DNA from: Flavobacteriaceae bacterium Ap0902 | Lineage (GTDB): Bacteria > Bacteroidota > Bacteroidia > Flavobacteriales > Weeksellaceae | Length of the DNA stretch: 64,000 nt | Direction of reading: 5' to 3' | Assembly: GCA_009835005.1 (NCBI GenBank) | Contig: WTFG01000001.1 | Coordinates: forward strand, 62,001 to 126,000 | Shown here: positions 1 through 9,197 of the stretch, in pieces | Position numbering within the stretch: the first letter of the stretch is position 1 | Layout: every line of letters starts with the position of its first letter | Notes under the pieces: generated by a model | Database searches by the model: none | Told to the model about the DNA's origin: nothing | The model's input: only the letters and a program-made list of their open reading frames with translations | Translations under genes and position numbers: made by a program

Positions 1-50
1 ACGAATTTTATCCTTATTTATAAAGTGCGACTACTCATCCGATTACCAAT

Positions 51-728
51 CTATACGGCTTTCCCCTCTACCACAATTACCATTTCACCTTTAAGTTTTT
101 TACCATTCACAATTTCATTTAATTCTGCCAAGGTTCCTCTTATCGTTTGTTCGAATTTTTTGGTAATTTCTCTAGACAAAGATGCTTTTCTATTTTCTCC
201 CAGATATTCCATTAAATCTGCGATGGTTCTTATAATTTTATGGGGAGACTCATACAATATCATGGTTCGCTCTTCTTTAGCTAACATTTCTAATTTGGTT
301 TTTCTCCCTTTTTTCACAGGTAGAAATCCTATATAAGTGAATTCATGATTAGGAAGAGCAGAGAGTATTAGCGCTGGGACAAAAGCAGTTGCACCAGGTA
401 AGACTTCTACTTCTAGCCCTTCTTCTACGCAATGCCGCAACAATAAAAATCCTGGATCTGAAATTCCTGGTGTCCCTGCATCTGTAATCAATGCGAAGGT
501 TCTACCCAATCTAATTTCTGCTGCAATGCGTTCTAAAGATGCATGTTCATTGTGTGCATGATGTGCTTGCATAGGCGTTTCTATAGCATAGTACTGCAAG
601 AGTTTACCACTATTACGGGTATCCTCTGCTAGAATCACATCTGCCTTTTGCAAGGTGGTGACTGCTCTATAGGTAATATCTCCAAGGTTTCCAATGGGTG
701 TTGGTATTAAAATCAGTTTGCCTGGCAT
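51..728 (-). CDS. rsmI: 16S rRNA (cytidine-1402-2'-O)-methyltransferase RsmI
   Basis: SAM-dependent 2'-O-methylation of C1402 in the ribosomal decoding centre. The tetrapyrrole-methylase fold is visible from the first residues: PTPIGNLGD at 9-17, AEDTR at 34-38 and DAGTPGISDPG at 83-93. At 225 aa it is shorter than the roughly 285-aa E. coli enzyme because the C-terminal extension is missing, which is usual for Bacteroidota. Its ATG shares one base with the TAA stop of the upstream gene (TAATG), so the two are probably translationally coupled. Confidence 0.95.
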   Translation of the reverse strand: MPGKLILIPTPIGNLGDITYRAVTTLQKADVILAEDTRNSGKLLQYYAIETPMQAHHAHNEHASLERIAAEIRLGRTFALITDAGTPGISDPGFLLLRHCVEEGLEVEVLPGATAFVPALILSALPNHEFTYIGFLPVKKGRKTKLEMLAKEERTMILYESPHKIIRTIADLMEYLGENRKASLSREITKKFEQTIRGTLAELNEIVNGKKLKGEMVIVVEGKAV

Positions 729-1531
729 TATTCAAATCTTTTATCCACTAATTCTTCTAGTCTCTCTACGTATTCCTTCTTATCCTCCCACTGCATCTCA
801 TGTTGCAAATCTGTTAAATATTTTTTGGAGTCTGTCATAGAATGAATGGCATTGAGCGTCCTAATCACCATGTTCATAGATTCCTGATCACCATCGAATA
901 ATTGATATTGAAATGCCAATTGATCATTAAGGTCTAATTGAAGGGGTAGATACCTCTTTTGCTCTTTGACCAAATCATCATAATTATCTGATGCCATGAT
1001 AGGATTTAAAGCTTCTTCTTGTGTTGTTTCCTGTTCTATCTCGCTTTTTGAAACATCTTCTGATTCTTCTCTTATTTCTTCATATCTTTCTTGGGTAACA
1101 ATAGGATTTACTGACTCTTCCACCTGCTGGGCTTCGTAAGTTTTCTCTACTATTTCATCTGTGATTTCCTCTAGGACGTCTGGTTCTTCTGTTTCTTCCT
1201 TTATATTTTTTTTTGTGTTTTCTTCTGTAGAAACCTCTTGCTTTAATTCCATTTTTTGAGGAGTGTCTGAATCCCACAGCAGACTTTCTCTTTCTGTCTT
1301 GAAGTCATCTAATTCTATAGTGGCTTCTTCTGGCATATTAGAGTCAAAGATTTCTAAACCATAGCGTTTTCTTTCTAGAAATTTGAGGTTGATGAATTTT
1401 TCTTGAAGTGATCTGAATTTAATTTCATTAGCCAACAATCCTACATAACTATTGCTGGAGGCGATGTCTGCTGCTAAAGCCTTGATTTCTACTACCAATT
1501 CTTTTTTAAGGTCTTCTATGTCTCTTTTCAT
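728..1531 (-). CDS. conserved Flavobacteriia hypothetical protein, acidic middle
   Basis: 267 aa of unknown function. Three parts can be seen. An N-terminal part (about 1-60) looks helical. A central part (about 70-200) is very rich in Glu, Ser and Thr and looks disordered. A C-terminal part (about 190-267) carries LDLNDQLAFQYQLFDGDQE and ends in a WEDKKEYVERLEELVDKRF-like helix. As I remember them, the C-terminal segment matches Flavobacteriia hypothetical proteins that often sit next to rsmI. No signal peptide or membrane segment. It probably shares a transcript with rsmI. I do not assign a function. Confidence 0.8.
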   Translation of the reverse strand: MKRDIEDLKKELVVEIKALAADIASSNSYVGLLANEIKFRSLQEKFINLKFLERKRYGLEIFDSNMPEEATIELDDFKTERESLLWDSDTPQKMELKQEVSTEENTKKNIKEETEEPDVLEEITDEIVEKTYEAQQVEESVNPIVTQERYEEIREESEDVSKSEIEQETTQEEALNPIMASDNYDDLVKEQKRYLPLQLDLNDQLAFQYQLFDGDQESMNMVIRTLNAIHSMTDSKKYLTDLQHEMQWEDKKEYVERLEELVDKRFE

Positions 1532-1609
1532 GGACTATCATTTATTAAATAATGACGCAATTGAACTTTGGAAGGGCTAAAGTTACAAAATCCATTGATT
1601 AAATTGGTT

Positions 1610-1752
1610 GCGGCACGGATAGAAGCGACACCCCGCAAAGAGGCATGAGTCAACAAAAAGCGTCCCCCAATGGCGACCAGAGGAAGCCCATTGGGGGATG
1701 TGTTTTTGTAATCATGCCTCTGCGGAGTATAGCGGATAGCCGTTTAAGCCGC
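1610..1752. repeat. intergenic hairpin repeat, diverged copy C
   Basis: A long nested inverted repeat fills much of the 388-bp gap between purB and the hypothetical gene. Outer ends are GCGGC/GCCGC. A middle arm, CCGCA-AGAGGCATGA (1633-1648), pairs with TCATGCCTCTGCGG (1712-1725). The apical stem is CCCCCAATGG (1664-1673) with CCATTGGGGG (1688-1697), closing over a loop of about 14 nt that contains CGACCAGAGGAAG. The same loop motif, on a different stem, occurs in the repeats at 36066 and 63300, so I treat the three as one family. The rest of the gap (1753-1919) is AT-rich with nothing recognisable. Confidence 0.7.
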
Positions 1753-1919
1753 CCAAAAATAGATTGCCACACTTTTTTATATTTTCTGCTAAGATGTAAG
1801 AGAATTTCTATTAAAACACAGGAAGTATTATTTATTATGCCAGGAATGTTATATTAATCACAAGATTTATAAGAAAAATGACGATAATATTGCTATCTAT
1901 TAAGTGAAATATTGTGACT

Positions 1920-3362
1920 CTAAACTTTTAATTTGAAATCTAATCCTAATAAGTCTTTATTCTCATCTAATATGGGTTGGATTTCATTATTCAGGAACTC
2001 CTCTGTCTGTTCTGGTGCAAATCCAATAAAGTTCTTTGGGTCTAGTAGGGATAACATTTTATCCTTGTCTATGGGAAAGTTTTCATCTGCTACGATGCGC
2101 TCTACCAAGTCATTTGGATTCCCTTCTATCTTCACTTGCTTTGCTGCTTCCATGGAATGGGTACGAATAATTTCATGCAATTCCTGACGGTCTCCTCCAT
2201 TTTTAACGCCTTCCATAATCATATATTCTGTAGCCATAAAGGGTAATTCATCTTGGATGTGTTTGGCAATCATCTTTTCATAAACTACCAATCCATCTAG
2301 CACATTAATCCAGATTCCAAGAATTGAATCTATCGCTAAGAATGCTTGTGGAATAGTAAGTCGCTTGTTGGCAGAATCATCTAATGTACGTTCAAACCAC
2401 TGCGTTGCAGCTACCAAATCTGAACCGCCTGTTACTGCCATTACAAATTTAGCTAATGCACCGATACGTTCGCAACGCATAGGATTGCGTTTGTATGCCA
2501 TAGCAGAGGATCCAATTTGACTTTTCTCAAAAGGTTCCTCTATTTCTTTCAGGTTTTGTAATAACCTAATGTCATTGGAGAATTTATGCGCGGATTGTGC
2601 AATGTTGGATAACAGAGCCATGACTTCTGCGTCTACTTTTCTGTCATACGTTTGCCCTGTAACGCCGAAAACATTAGAAAAGCCAAAACGCTCTGAAAGT
2701 TTGCTATCTAATTCTTTTACTTTGCAATAGTCTCCATTAAATAATTCTTTGAAGCTGGCTGCTGTACCTGTGGTTCCTTTTACACCACGAAACCTGAGCG
2801 TATTTAACCTGAATTCTAATTCCTCAAAATCTAATAATACACTTTGCAACCATAGCGTAGCACGTTTACCTACGGTTGTGAGTTGTGCTGGCTGATAATG
2901 GGTAAAGCCTAAGGTTGGAAGATCTTTGTATGCTCTTGCGAATTTAGAAAGACCATCTATCACATTAATGAGTTTTTTCTTCACAATTTGCATACCGTCT
3001 CTCAATTGTACCAAATCTGTGTTGTCTCCCACAAAGGCAGAAGTAGCTCCTAAGTGGATGATGGCTTTAGCCTTGGGTGCAACATCACCATAGGCATGAA
3101 CATGAGCCATCACGTCATGACGAAACTTCTTTTCATAGGTTGCAGCCACATCATAATCTATGTTTTCTGCTTGTGCTTTAAGTTCATCTATTTGTTCTTG
3201 TGAAATGTCAAGCCCCAAATCTTTTTGAATTTCTGCTAAGGCTATCCAAAGTTGTCTCCAAGTCCCAAACTTCTTGTCTGGTGAGAAATTATATAACATT
3301 TCTGGGGAAGCATACCTGGTTTCTAAAGGATTTTGATAGGTTGGATGTTGACTGGAACTCAT
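1920..3362 (-). CDS. purB: adenylosuccinate lyase (eukaryotic ADSL-like type)
   Basis: Purine synthesis: releases fumarate from SAICAR and from adenylosuccinate. The fumarate-lyase signature is present as QIGSSAMAYKRNPMRCE, and an early RHDVMAHVHAYGD segment carries an active-site His. At 480 aa, and with these motifs, it resembles the human-type ADSL rather than the roughly 450-aa E. coli type; I remember the same type in Chryseobacterium relatives. I use the start MSSSQHP at 3362. The frame stays open to 3383 (seven more residues, MRNKAKN), but that extension looks unlike the family. It is transcribed alone, away from the isochorismatase gene. Confidence 0.95.
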   Translation of the reverse strand: MSSSQHPTYQNPLETRYASPEMLYNFSPDKKFGTWRQLWIALAEIQKDLGLDISQEQIDELKAQAENIDYDVAATYEKKFRHDVMAHVHAYGDVAPKAKAIIHLGATSAFVGDNTDLVQLRDGMQIVKKKLINVIDGLSKFARAYKDLPTLGFTHYQPAQLTTVGKRATLWLQSVLLDFEELEFRLNTLRFRGVKGTTGTAASFKELFNGDYCKVKELDSKLSERFGFSNVFGVTGQTYDRKVDAEVMALLSNIAQSAHKFSNDIRLLQNLKEIEEPFEKSQIGSSAMAYKRNPMRCERIGALAKFVMAVTGGSDLVAATQWFERTLDDSANKRLTIPQAFLAIDSILGIWINVLDGLVVYEKMIAKHIQDELPFMATEYMIMEGVKNGGDRQELHEIIRTHSMEAAKQVKIEGNPNDLVERIVADENFPIDKDKMLSLLDPKNFIGFAPEQTEEFLNNEIQPILDENKDLLGLDFKLKV

Positions 3363-3843
3363 ATTTTTGGCTTTATTGCGCAATTTAACAATTTATTTAA
3401 TTATGCGTTAGATTTTGGGTTGATAAATCTTGATGGGCTCTTATTTATTTTGAGTTTTTAGGTTAAAAATTTTAACGTCTTTGTGATTTTTATCATTTAT
3501 ATTTTATATTTTTACTAAAGGAAAATTTCTATTAAACCAATATCTGAATTAGAGTTATTTATAAACCACTCATTATCAATTTATAGATGAAGTTTATAAT
3601 TATTATAAGCTATTACTATCAAATTATAAATAATTCATATGTTAGCAGCCGTGTTTATAAAATTTTCTTATTTCAAATTTTTAAATTAAATTTGCCTAAT
3701 ATTATTTAAAATTTCCCAATTAATTATAGCGCTATAAAAGGAGAATGGATAATATTTTGAACCAAAAGTATAGTTAATATATAATATAAATTAAACCTTT
3801 AAAATAAGTGTAACGTCTTAGAAAAGACAAAAATTAAAAAAGT
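3363..3843. other. 481-bp AT-rich divergent intergenic region
   Basis: No coding potential on either strand. It must hold the promoters of purB (minus) and the isochorismatase gene (plus). Two palindromes can be seen: GTTAAAAATTTTAAC near 3462-3476, and a perfect 14-mer TTATAGCGCTATAA at 3724-3737, about 107 bp before the plus-strand ATG. A TAAATTTG box near 3685 fits the Bacteroidota -7 pattern. No terminator or RNA gene is evident. Confidence 0.5.
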
Positions 3844-4533
3844 ATGAAAGCAGTTAAATTATCATTCTTGATGTTTTTTGCAATGTTTGTTAATGCATTC
3901 GCGCAAAACCCAAGCCCAGATTTATTGACCCCAACAAATCACTCATTGTTATTGATTGATCATGAAGGGCAAATGGCATTTGCCGTAAACAGTATTGACC
4001 CAGTTGTTTTGAGAAATAACACAGGTCTTGTAGCTGGTGCCTCTAAATTATTTAAAGTACCAACGGTGGTAACTACAGTAGCAGAACAAAGCTTTAGTGG
4101 ACCAGTTTTTCCAGAAATTTTAGAGTACTACCCTGATACTGATAAATATGTAGATAGAACTACTATGAATACTTGGGAAGATTTGAATGCGCATAGAGCC
4201 ATTACATCTTTAAACAAGAAAAGAATCGTTATGGCTGGATTATGGACAAGTGTATGTGTGGTTGGACCTGCATTATCTGCTTTAAGCGAAGGTCATGAAG
4301 TATATGTAATTACAGATGCTTCTGGTGATATTTCTAAGGATGCACATGATATGGCTATGCAAAGAATGATTCTTGCTGGAGTTAAACCTATTACATCTGT
4401 TCAATACATCTTAGAGTTACAAAGAGATTGGGCTAGAGCAGAGACTTATGAGCCAGTAAACCAATTAATCATGAAATATGGTGGAGCTTATGGTATTGGT
4501 GTACAATATGCAAGAAAGATGTTGAAACATTAA
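3844..4533 (+). CDS. exported YcaC-like isochorismatase-family hydrolase
   Basis: Cysteine hydrolase of the isochorismatase superfamily, closest in layout to E. coli YcaC (substrate unknown). The candidate catalytic Asp is D39 (LLIDHEGQ) and the nucleophile C138 (WTSVCVVGPA). The usual active-site Lys is Arg here (R105 in VDRTTMNTWED), as in YcaC. The protein begins with a convincing signal peptide, MKAVKLSFLMFFAMFVNAFAQ, so it should act in the periplasm or outside the cell, unlike the cytosolic YcaC. A strong terminator follows, and a porin gene lies 150 bp downstream on the same strand. The substrate cannot be read from the sequence. Confidence 0.85.
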   Translation: MKAVKLSFLMFFAMFVNAFAQNPSPDLLTPTNHSLLLIDHEGQMAFAVNSIDPVVLRNNTGLVAGASKLFKVPTVVTTVAEQSFSGPVFPEILEYYPDTDKYVDRTTMNTWEDLNAHRAITSLNKKRIVMAGLWTSVCVVGPALSALSEGHEVYVITDASGDISKDAHDMAMQRMILAGVKPITSVQYILELQRDWARAETYEPVNQLIMKYGGAYGIGVQYARKMLKH

Positions 4534-4559
4534 TCTGATATAATTTTAAAATCTACTGA

Positions 4560-4599
4560 GCAACCTCTTTTTGATTCGTCATAAGAGGTTGCTTTTTTT
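4560..4599 (+). terminator. intrinsic terminator of the isochorismatase gene
   Basis: Perfect stem GCAACCTCTT (4560-4569) with AAGAGGTTGC (4583-4592), followed directly by seven T. Confidence 0.9.
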
Positions 4600-4685
4600 A
4601 TAATTATAATCTATACCTTTATATGACATTGAGCTGAAGCAGATGAAAGCACCATTTTCACTACTCATCCGTAAATCTTAGCATT

Positions 4686-6029
4686 ATGAAAATTTTTATA
4701 TCCTTTTGGTTTATTCTTGCTTTTGTATTAACCCATGCGCAAACAGAAACAAATGAATTAAGCTTTAGTCTCCTTAGACAAAAGGATCAAATCGAAATTT
4801 CTAACCCAACCAATTTTTATCAGCAAATTAAACATATTCCCTTGGGTGATAGTAGTTCTCTTAGCTTGGGGGGTAGTTATCGATTTCAATTGGAAAGTTT
4901 TATTAATGAGCGTTTTCAGGAGGGGGATAAACAGTTTAAATATTGGTTTTTACACAGGCCAATGATTCATGCGCATTTAAAACTTGGTAATAAGTTTGAA
5001 TTATTCGGAGAATTAAATTCTAGTACCGTATTTAATAAAGAGAATCCTACACCTGTAGACAAGGATGAATTAAATGTAAATCAATTTTTTGCTCAATATA
5101 AATTGAATAAAAATTGGCAAGTGCTCGTTGGAAGACAAAATATGAGACTGGGAATTGGTAGATTAATAGATGTTAGAGAGGGACCAAATGTGCGCTTGTC
5201 TTTTGACATGGCAGAAGTGCAATACGAAAATCAAAAAACCAGAATAAAGGGTTTTTATGCTATTCCAGTACAGCAAAGAGCAGGTGCATTTGACAACGAT
5301 GCATTGAATACGGATGAAACATTATCTGCTGTCTATTGGACTCAAAATTGGAATCAAAAGACCAATACAGATATTTATATTTTGTACAAAGAAGAGGCTA
5401 ATAAAACCTGGAATACAGAACCCGCAGATGATCATAGAGTTACAATGGGGTTAAGGGCTTTTGGTCTTTGGAATGGAATTACCTATAATAATGAGTTCGC
5501 TTATCAATTAGGGAGTTATGGAAATAAGGATATTCATGCTTGGACTGCTTCACTGAATTTAGAGAAAAAACTCCAAACGGCACACTCCATTACGCTTGGG
5601 TTAAAAACTGAAGCTATTAGTGGAGATGATCAAATTAATGATGGCGAATTAAATACATTTGATGCGCTTTATCCTAGAGGAGCTTATTTTGGCAAGATTG
5701 CTTATTTTGGTCCTGCTAATTTAATTGATATACACCCCTATATAAATACATCTATAGGATTTATAGACATTCTACTGGACTATGCCGCATTCTGGCGTTT
5801 TTCTACCAATGATGGTCTTTACAATCCTTCTCTTTTATTTGATTATCCTATAGATACAGATGAGAAATTCGTAGGGAATCAAATTGGTATTGTAGGAACT
5901 TATGAAATAAATAAATTTATTGTCTTGGAACTAGAGTCTAATATTATTTTCCCAGGTGCTTACCTTAAAGAAAATGATTTTGATAAGACCTTATATCATT
6001 TTGTTTTTACTACACAGATTCAATTTTAG
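4686..6029 (+). CDS. alginate-export-type outer-membrane porin
   Basis: 447 aa with signal peptide MKIFISFWFILAFVLTHAQ, then an outer-membrane beta-barrel. The segment from SLGGSYRFQLESF through VGRQNMRLGIGRLIDVREGPNVR to the drifting aromatic strands is characteristic of the Alginate_exp family (AlgE-like barrels), and the chain ends in an aromatic residue (TTQIQF). Members form ion or polymer channels; the cargo here is unknown and alginate itself is not implied. It lies downstream of the isochorismatase-like enzyme, but a terminator separates the two. A bidirectional terminator follows. Confidence 0.8.
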   Translation: MKIFISFWFILAFVLTHAQTETNELSFSLLRQKDQIEISNPTNFYQQIKHIPLGDSSSLSLGGSYRFQLESFINERFQEGDKQFKYWFLHRPMIHAHLKLGNKFELFGELNSSTVFNKENPTPVDKDELNVNQFFAQYKLNKNWQVLVGRQNMRLGIGRLIDVREGPNVRLSFDMAEVQYENQKTRIKGFYAIPVQQRAGAFDNDALNTDETLSAVYWTQNWNQKTNTDIYILYKEEANKTWNTEPADDHRVTMGLRAFGLWNGITYNNEFAYQLGSYGNKDIHAWTASLNLEKKLQTAHSITLGLKTEAISGDDQINDGELNTFDALYPRGAYFGKIAYFGPANLIDIHPYINTSIGFIDILLDYAAFWRFSTNDGLYNPSLLFDYPIDTDEKFVGNQIGIVGTYEINKFIVLELESNIIFPGAYLKENDFDKTLYHFVFTTQIQF

Positions 6030-6062
6030 GATTTAGAAATTAAAAATTTAAACCTGTTTGTT

Positions 6063-6107
6063 AAAAAATAAAATCCTCATAAATGGACTATGAGGATTTT
6101 ATTTTTT
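6063..6107. terminator. bidirectional terminator between porin gene and recA
   Basis: Perfect 19-bp inverted repeat: AAAAAATAAAATCCTCATA (6063-6081) pairs with 6089-6107. An A-run on one side and a T-run on the other serve the two convergent genes. Confidence 0.9.
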
Positions 6108-6113
6108 AGTTGA

Positions 6114-7124
6114 TTAATTTTCGTTATCAGCTAATGCTTCTCGAATTTTATTTTCTATTTCATCCATTAATTCTGGATTATCCTTTAAAACATCTTTTAC
6201 ACTATCTCTTCCTTGACCAAGCTTGGTGTCTGCATAAGAATACCATGATCCAGATTTTTTGACAATGTCTAAATCAACCCCGATATCTAAGATTTCACCT
6301 ACTTTAGAAACACCTTCTCCGTACATGATATCAAATTCTGCCATACGGAAGGGTGGTGCCACTTTGTTTTTCACTACCTTCACACGGGTTCTATTTCCAC
6401 TAGCCTCGTTCTTACCATCCTTAATCTGAGTAGATCTTCTAATATCTAAACGAATAGATGCATAAAACTTCAAGGCATTCCCTCCTGTGGTTGTTTCTGG
6501 ATTTCCAAACATTACCCCAATTTTTTCTCTTAATTGGTTAATGAAAATCACCGTACATTTAGTCTTGCTCACCGTAGCAGTTAATTTACGCAATGCTTGA
6601 GACATTAAACGGGCTTGTAATCCCATTTTAGAATCACCCATCTCACCTTCTATCTCTGCTTTTGGTGTTAAAGCAGCCACAGAATCGACTACTAAAATAT
6701 CAATAGCTCCAGAACGGATCAAATTGTCTGCAATTTCCAAGGCTTGCTCGCCATTATCTGGTTGAGAGATAATTAAATTTTCTACATCAATCCCAAGATC
6801 TTGGGCATAATACCTATCAAAAGCATGCTCTGCATCTACAAAAGCGGCGATTCCACCTTGCTTTTGCGCTTCTGCAATTGCATGAAGTGCTAAAGTTGTT
6901 TTACCAGATGATTCTGGCCCATAAATTTCTATAATTCTTCCTCGTGGATAGCCCCCTACACCCAAGGCAATGTCTAACCCTAATGACCCAGATGGGATTA
7001 CAGGGATATCATCTTCTACGGCTTTATCTCCCATACGCATTACAGCTCCTTTGCCATAGGATTTATCCATTTTGTCTAGCACCAATTGTAGTGCTTTTTT
7101 CTTTGCTTCGCTATTATCGCTCAT
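6114..7124 (-). CDS. recA: recombinase RecA
   Basis: DNA-dependent ATPase that forms the strand-exchange filament and triggers LexA-type cleavage. Walker [10 protein letters not shown] is at residues 69-77. The DNA-binding loops are present ([16 protein letters not shown], then [29 protein letters not shown]). Length 336 aa is normal. It is the last gene of a closely packed minus-strand run, 6 bp after bcp. I see no separate LexA-like operator in that gap, so it may depend on read-through or on a promoter inside bcp. Confidence 0.98.
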   Translation of the reverse strand: MSDNSEAKKKALQLVLDKMDKSYGKGAVMRMGDKAVEDDIPVIPSGSLGLDIALGVGGYPRGRIIEIYGPESSGKTTLALHAIAEAQKQGGIAAFVDAEHAFDRYYAQDLGIDVENLIISQPDNGEQALEIADNLIRSGAIDILVVDSVAALTPKAEIEGEMGDSKMGLQARLMSQALRKLTATVSKTKCTVIFINQLREKIGVMFGNPETTTGGNALKFYASIRLDIRRSTQIKDGKNEASGNRTRVKVVKNKVAPPFRMAEFDIMYGEGVSKVGEILDIGVDLDIVKKSGSWYSYADTKLGQGRDSVKDVLKDNPELMDEIENKIREALADNEN

Positions 7125-7130
7125 ATTTGC

Positions 7131-7586
7131 TTATTTCTCTAGAATTTGGTTGGCGTGATCTTTGGTTTTCACTTTTTTAATCACCTCTTCTACCACGCCA
7201 TCTTCATCAATTAAAAAGGTAGTTCTATGAATACCTTCGTATTCTTTTCCAAATGTTTTCTTAGGCCCCCAAACCCCAAAATCATTGATTATTTTTTTGT
7301 CTTCGTCTGCAATCAACGGATATTTAAACCCATATTTATCTGAGAAGTTTTTTTGTCTTTTTACAGAATCTGCACTTACACCAATTATTTGGTATCCTCT
7401 TGCACTTAGTGCTTCTATATTATCATTCAAATTACAAGCCTCTGCGGTACACCCTGGTGTACTAGCTTTTGGATAGAAGAAAACCACCAACTTCTTGCCT
7501 TTAAAATCGGCATAATTAATTGGGTTTCCATTTTGATCTATTCCCTGAAAATCTGGTATTTTATCTCCTTTTTCTAACATATTCAT
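7131..7586 (-). CDS. bcp: thioredoxin-dependent thiol peroxidase (Bcp/PrxQ type)
   Basis: Peroxiredoxin that reduces hydroperoxides using thioredoxin. The FYPKASTPGCTAEAC segment holds the peroxidatic Cys (TPGC) and, five residues on, the resolving Cys of the atypical two-Cys PrxQ class. Length 151 aa is normal. The start may be M1 (7586) or M3 (MLEKGDK, 7580); homologues usually begin close to M3. It lies 44 bp after aroA and 6 bp before recA. Confidence 0.95.
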   Translation of the reverse strand: MNMLEKGDKIPDFQGIDQNGNPINYADFKGKKLVVFFYPKASTPGCTAEACNLNDNIEALSARGYQIIGVSADSVKRQKNFSDKYGFKYPLIADEDKKIINDFGVWGPKKTFGKEYEGIHRTTFLIDEDGVVEEVIKKVKTKDHANQILEK

Positions 7587-7630
7587 AATGGCGTAAATAT
7601 AAGAAATTAATTAGTGAAAATTAAACTTGT

Positions 7631-8863
7631 CTAGTCCCGACTTGTCACAATAAATCCTAAAGTTTGTAAATCTTTCCAAAAGTTGGGATAAGATTTTACA
7701 ACAACTTCTTCATCTTTGATTTGAATGGGAAACTTCAAAGCTAAGGGAGCAAAACTCATCGCCATTCTATGGTCCTGATAAGTTTCAATGACTGGTATAG
7801 ACTTAAAAGAATTAAATGATAAAATTTCAATTGAATCTTCGTCTATTCTAGTCTTAACTCCTATTTTTTCTAATTCATTCTTTAAAGCCACAAGCCTATC
7901 TGTTTCTTTAACTTTTAACGTATGTAAGCCTAATAACTTAGCTTTGATGCCTAAACCAGCACAAGTAACAATGATTGTCTGTGCAATATCTGGCGCATTA
8001 TTTAAATCAATTTCTATAAACCGTGGAAACTTAAACGCTGCTTTCTTAGATAATTTTAACCCCTTATCAACAAACCGTGTCTCAATGCCAAAATGCTTGG
8101 AATAAATTTGCTGTAAAATGGCATCGCCTTGTAAACTTTCCTTTTTAAAGACCTTTAGGGTTAAATCACACTTTTCACTAAGCGTTGCCATACTATACCA
8201 ATATGAAGCAGAGCTCCAATCTGATTCCACAAAAACCTCTTGCCTTCTAATTTCTGGTTGGGAGCTAACTTTGATTCCATGATTTAGCCACATAATTTTA
8301 ATGCCTAAAGACTCTAATTGAGCCACCGTCATTTCTACATAAGGTTTAGATGTCAATTCACCTTTAAAGTGAATGGATAAGCCATTGGGCAAAGAAGAAG
8401 CAACTAAAAGCAGTGAACTAATATATTGGCTACTGATATTGGATTGGATTGAAACCTTGTCGCCAGACAACGCTTTTCCTTTAATCCTTAAAGGAGGATA
8501 ACCCTCATGCTTCATATAAGAAATATCTGCGCCTATACTTTTTAAAGCTTCTACCAATGGGCCAATAGGACGTTCTTGCATGCGGTTAGAGCCAGTGAGA
8601 ACTACTTCTTTATCAGATTGAGTCGCGAAATAAGAAATCAAAAACCGCATGGCTGTCCCTGCATGATTAACATCAATTTCATTTTCTTTGGAATGCAATG
8701 CTTTCTTTAAAACTTCTGTATCCTTGGAATTACTTAAATTATGAATGTTTAAATGATCACCATACAGCGCTTGAAGAATAAGCCAGCGATTGCTTTCACT
8801 TTTAGACCCTGCCAAATAAATATCTCCAAAAATTTCAGATGCGGGACTAGAGACGTTGATCAT
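7631..8863 (-). CDS. aroA: 3-phosphoshikimate 1-carboxyvinyltransferase (EPSP synthase)
   Basis: Sixth step of the shikimate pathway: joins PEP to shikimate-3-phosphate. Visible motifs are GSKSESNRW near residue 19 (substrate-binding Lys/Ser), HAGTAMRFL where most bacteria have NAGTAMRP, QERPIGPLVEAL, SSQYISSLLL and the C-terminal ETYQDHRMAMSFAP. At 410 aa it is slightly short for the family, as is common in Flavobacteriia. It lies 4 bp after the MazG-like gene. Confidence 0.95.
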   Translation of the reverse strand: MINVSSPASEIFGDIYLAGSKSESNRWLILQALYGDHLNIHNLSNSKDTEVLKKALHSKENEIDVNHAGTAMRFLISYFATQSDKEVVLTGSNRMQERPIGPLVEALKSIGADISYMKHEGYPPLRIKGKALSGDKVSIQSNISSQYISSLLLVASSLPNGLSIHFKGELTSKPYVEMTVAQLESLGIKIMWLNHGIKVSSQPEIRRQEVFVESDWSSASYWYSMATLSEKCDLTLKVFKKESLQGDAILQQIYSKHFGIETRFVDKGLKLSKKAAFKFPRFIEIDLNNAPDIAQTIIVTCAGLGIKAKLLGLHTLKVKETDRLVALKNELEKIGVKTRIDEDSIEILSFNSFKSIPVIETYQDHRMAMSFAPLALKFPIQIKDEEVVVKSYPNFWKDLQTLGFIVTSRD

Positions 8864-8867
8864 AAGA

Positions 8868-9194
8868 TTACTTCAATTTAGGATTATTTTGATGCCTGTC
8901 GTGATCTCTTTCTGTTTTGATGCCCATTTTCTTTTGGAAAGCTTCTTCTAAATCAACACCTGTTTGGTTGGCCAAGCATACAGCAACGAAGATTACATCG
9001 GCTAATTCCTCTCCTAAATCCTTGTTCTTGTCAGATTCTTTTTCGCTTTGTTCCCCATACCGTCTGGCGATGATTCTAGCCACTTCACCTACCTCTTCCG
9101 TGAGTTGCGCCATGTTCGTGAGTTCATTAAAATACCGCACTCCATGACTGTGAATCCAGTCATCTACTTGTTTTTGAATTGGTTTAAAAGACAT
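8868..9194 (-). CDS. MazG-like nucleotide pyrophosphohydrolase
   Basis: 108 aa, a single all-alpha MazG domain. The metal-binding signature is complete: EEVGE (E33, E34, E37) and later EELAD (E62, E63, D66). Small MazG-like enzymes hydrolyse non-canonical or surplus NTPs or dNTPs; which ones cannot be told. It sits 3 bp after a DUF3857 gene and 4 bp before aroA. Confidence 0.9.
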   Translation of the reverse strand: MSFKPIQKQVDDWIHSHGVRYFNELTNMAQLTEEVGEVARIIARRYGEQSEKESDKNKDLGEELADVIFVAVCLANQTGVDLEEAFQKKMGIKTERDHDRHQNNPKLK

Positions 9195-9197
9195 GTT

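Noticed and set aside
25-336. Plus-strand ORF over the start of the window
   Set aside because: It overlaps rsmI in antisense and has no protein-like features.
1645-1857. 70-codon plus-strand ORF between purB and the 728-1531 gene
   Set aside because: It lies across the palindromic repeat element, and its composition follows the hairpin rather than a protein; no recognisable domain.
4660-4680. CTACTCATCCG shared with bases 30-41
   Set aside because: An 11-12-base match in 64 kb of AT-rich DNA is expected by chance; no flanking similarity.
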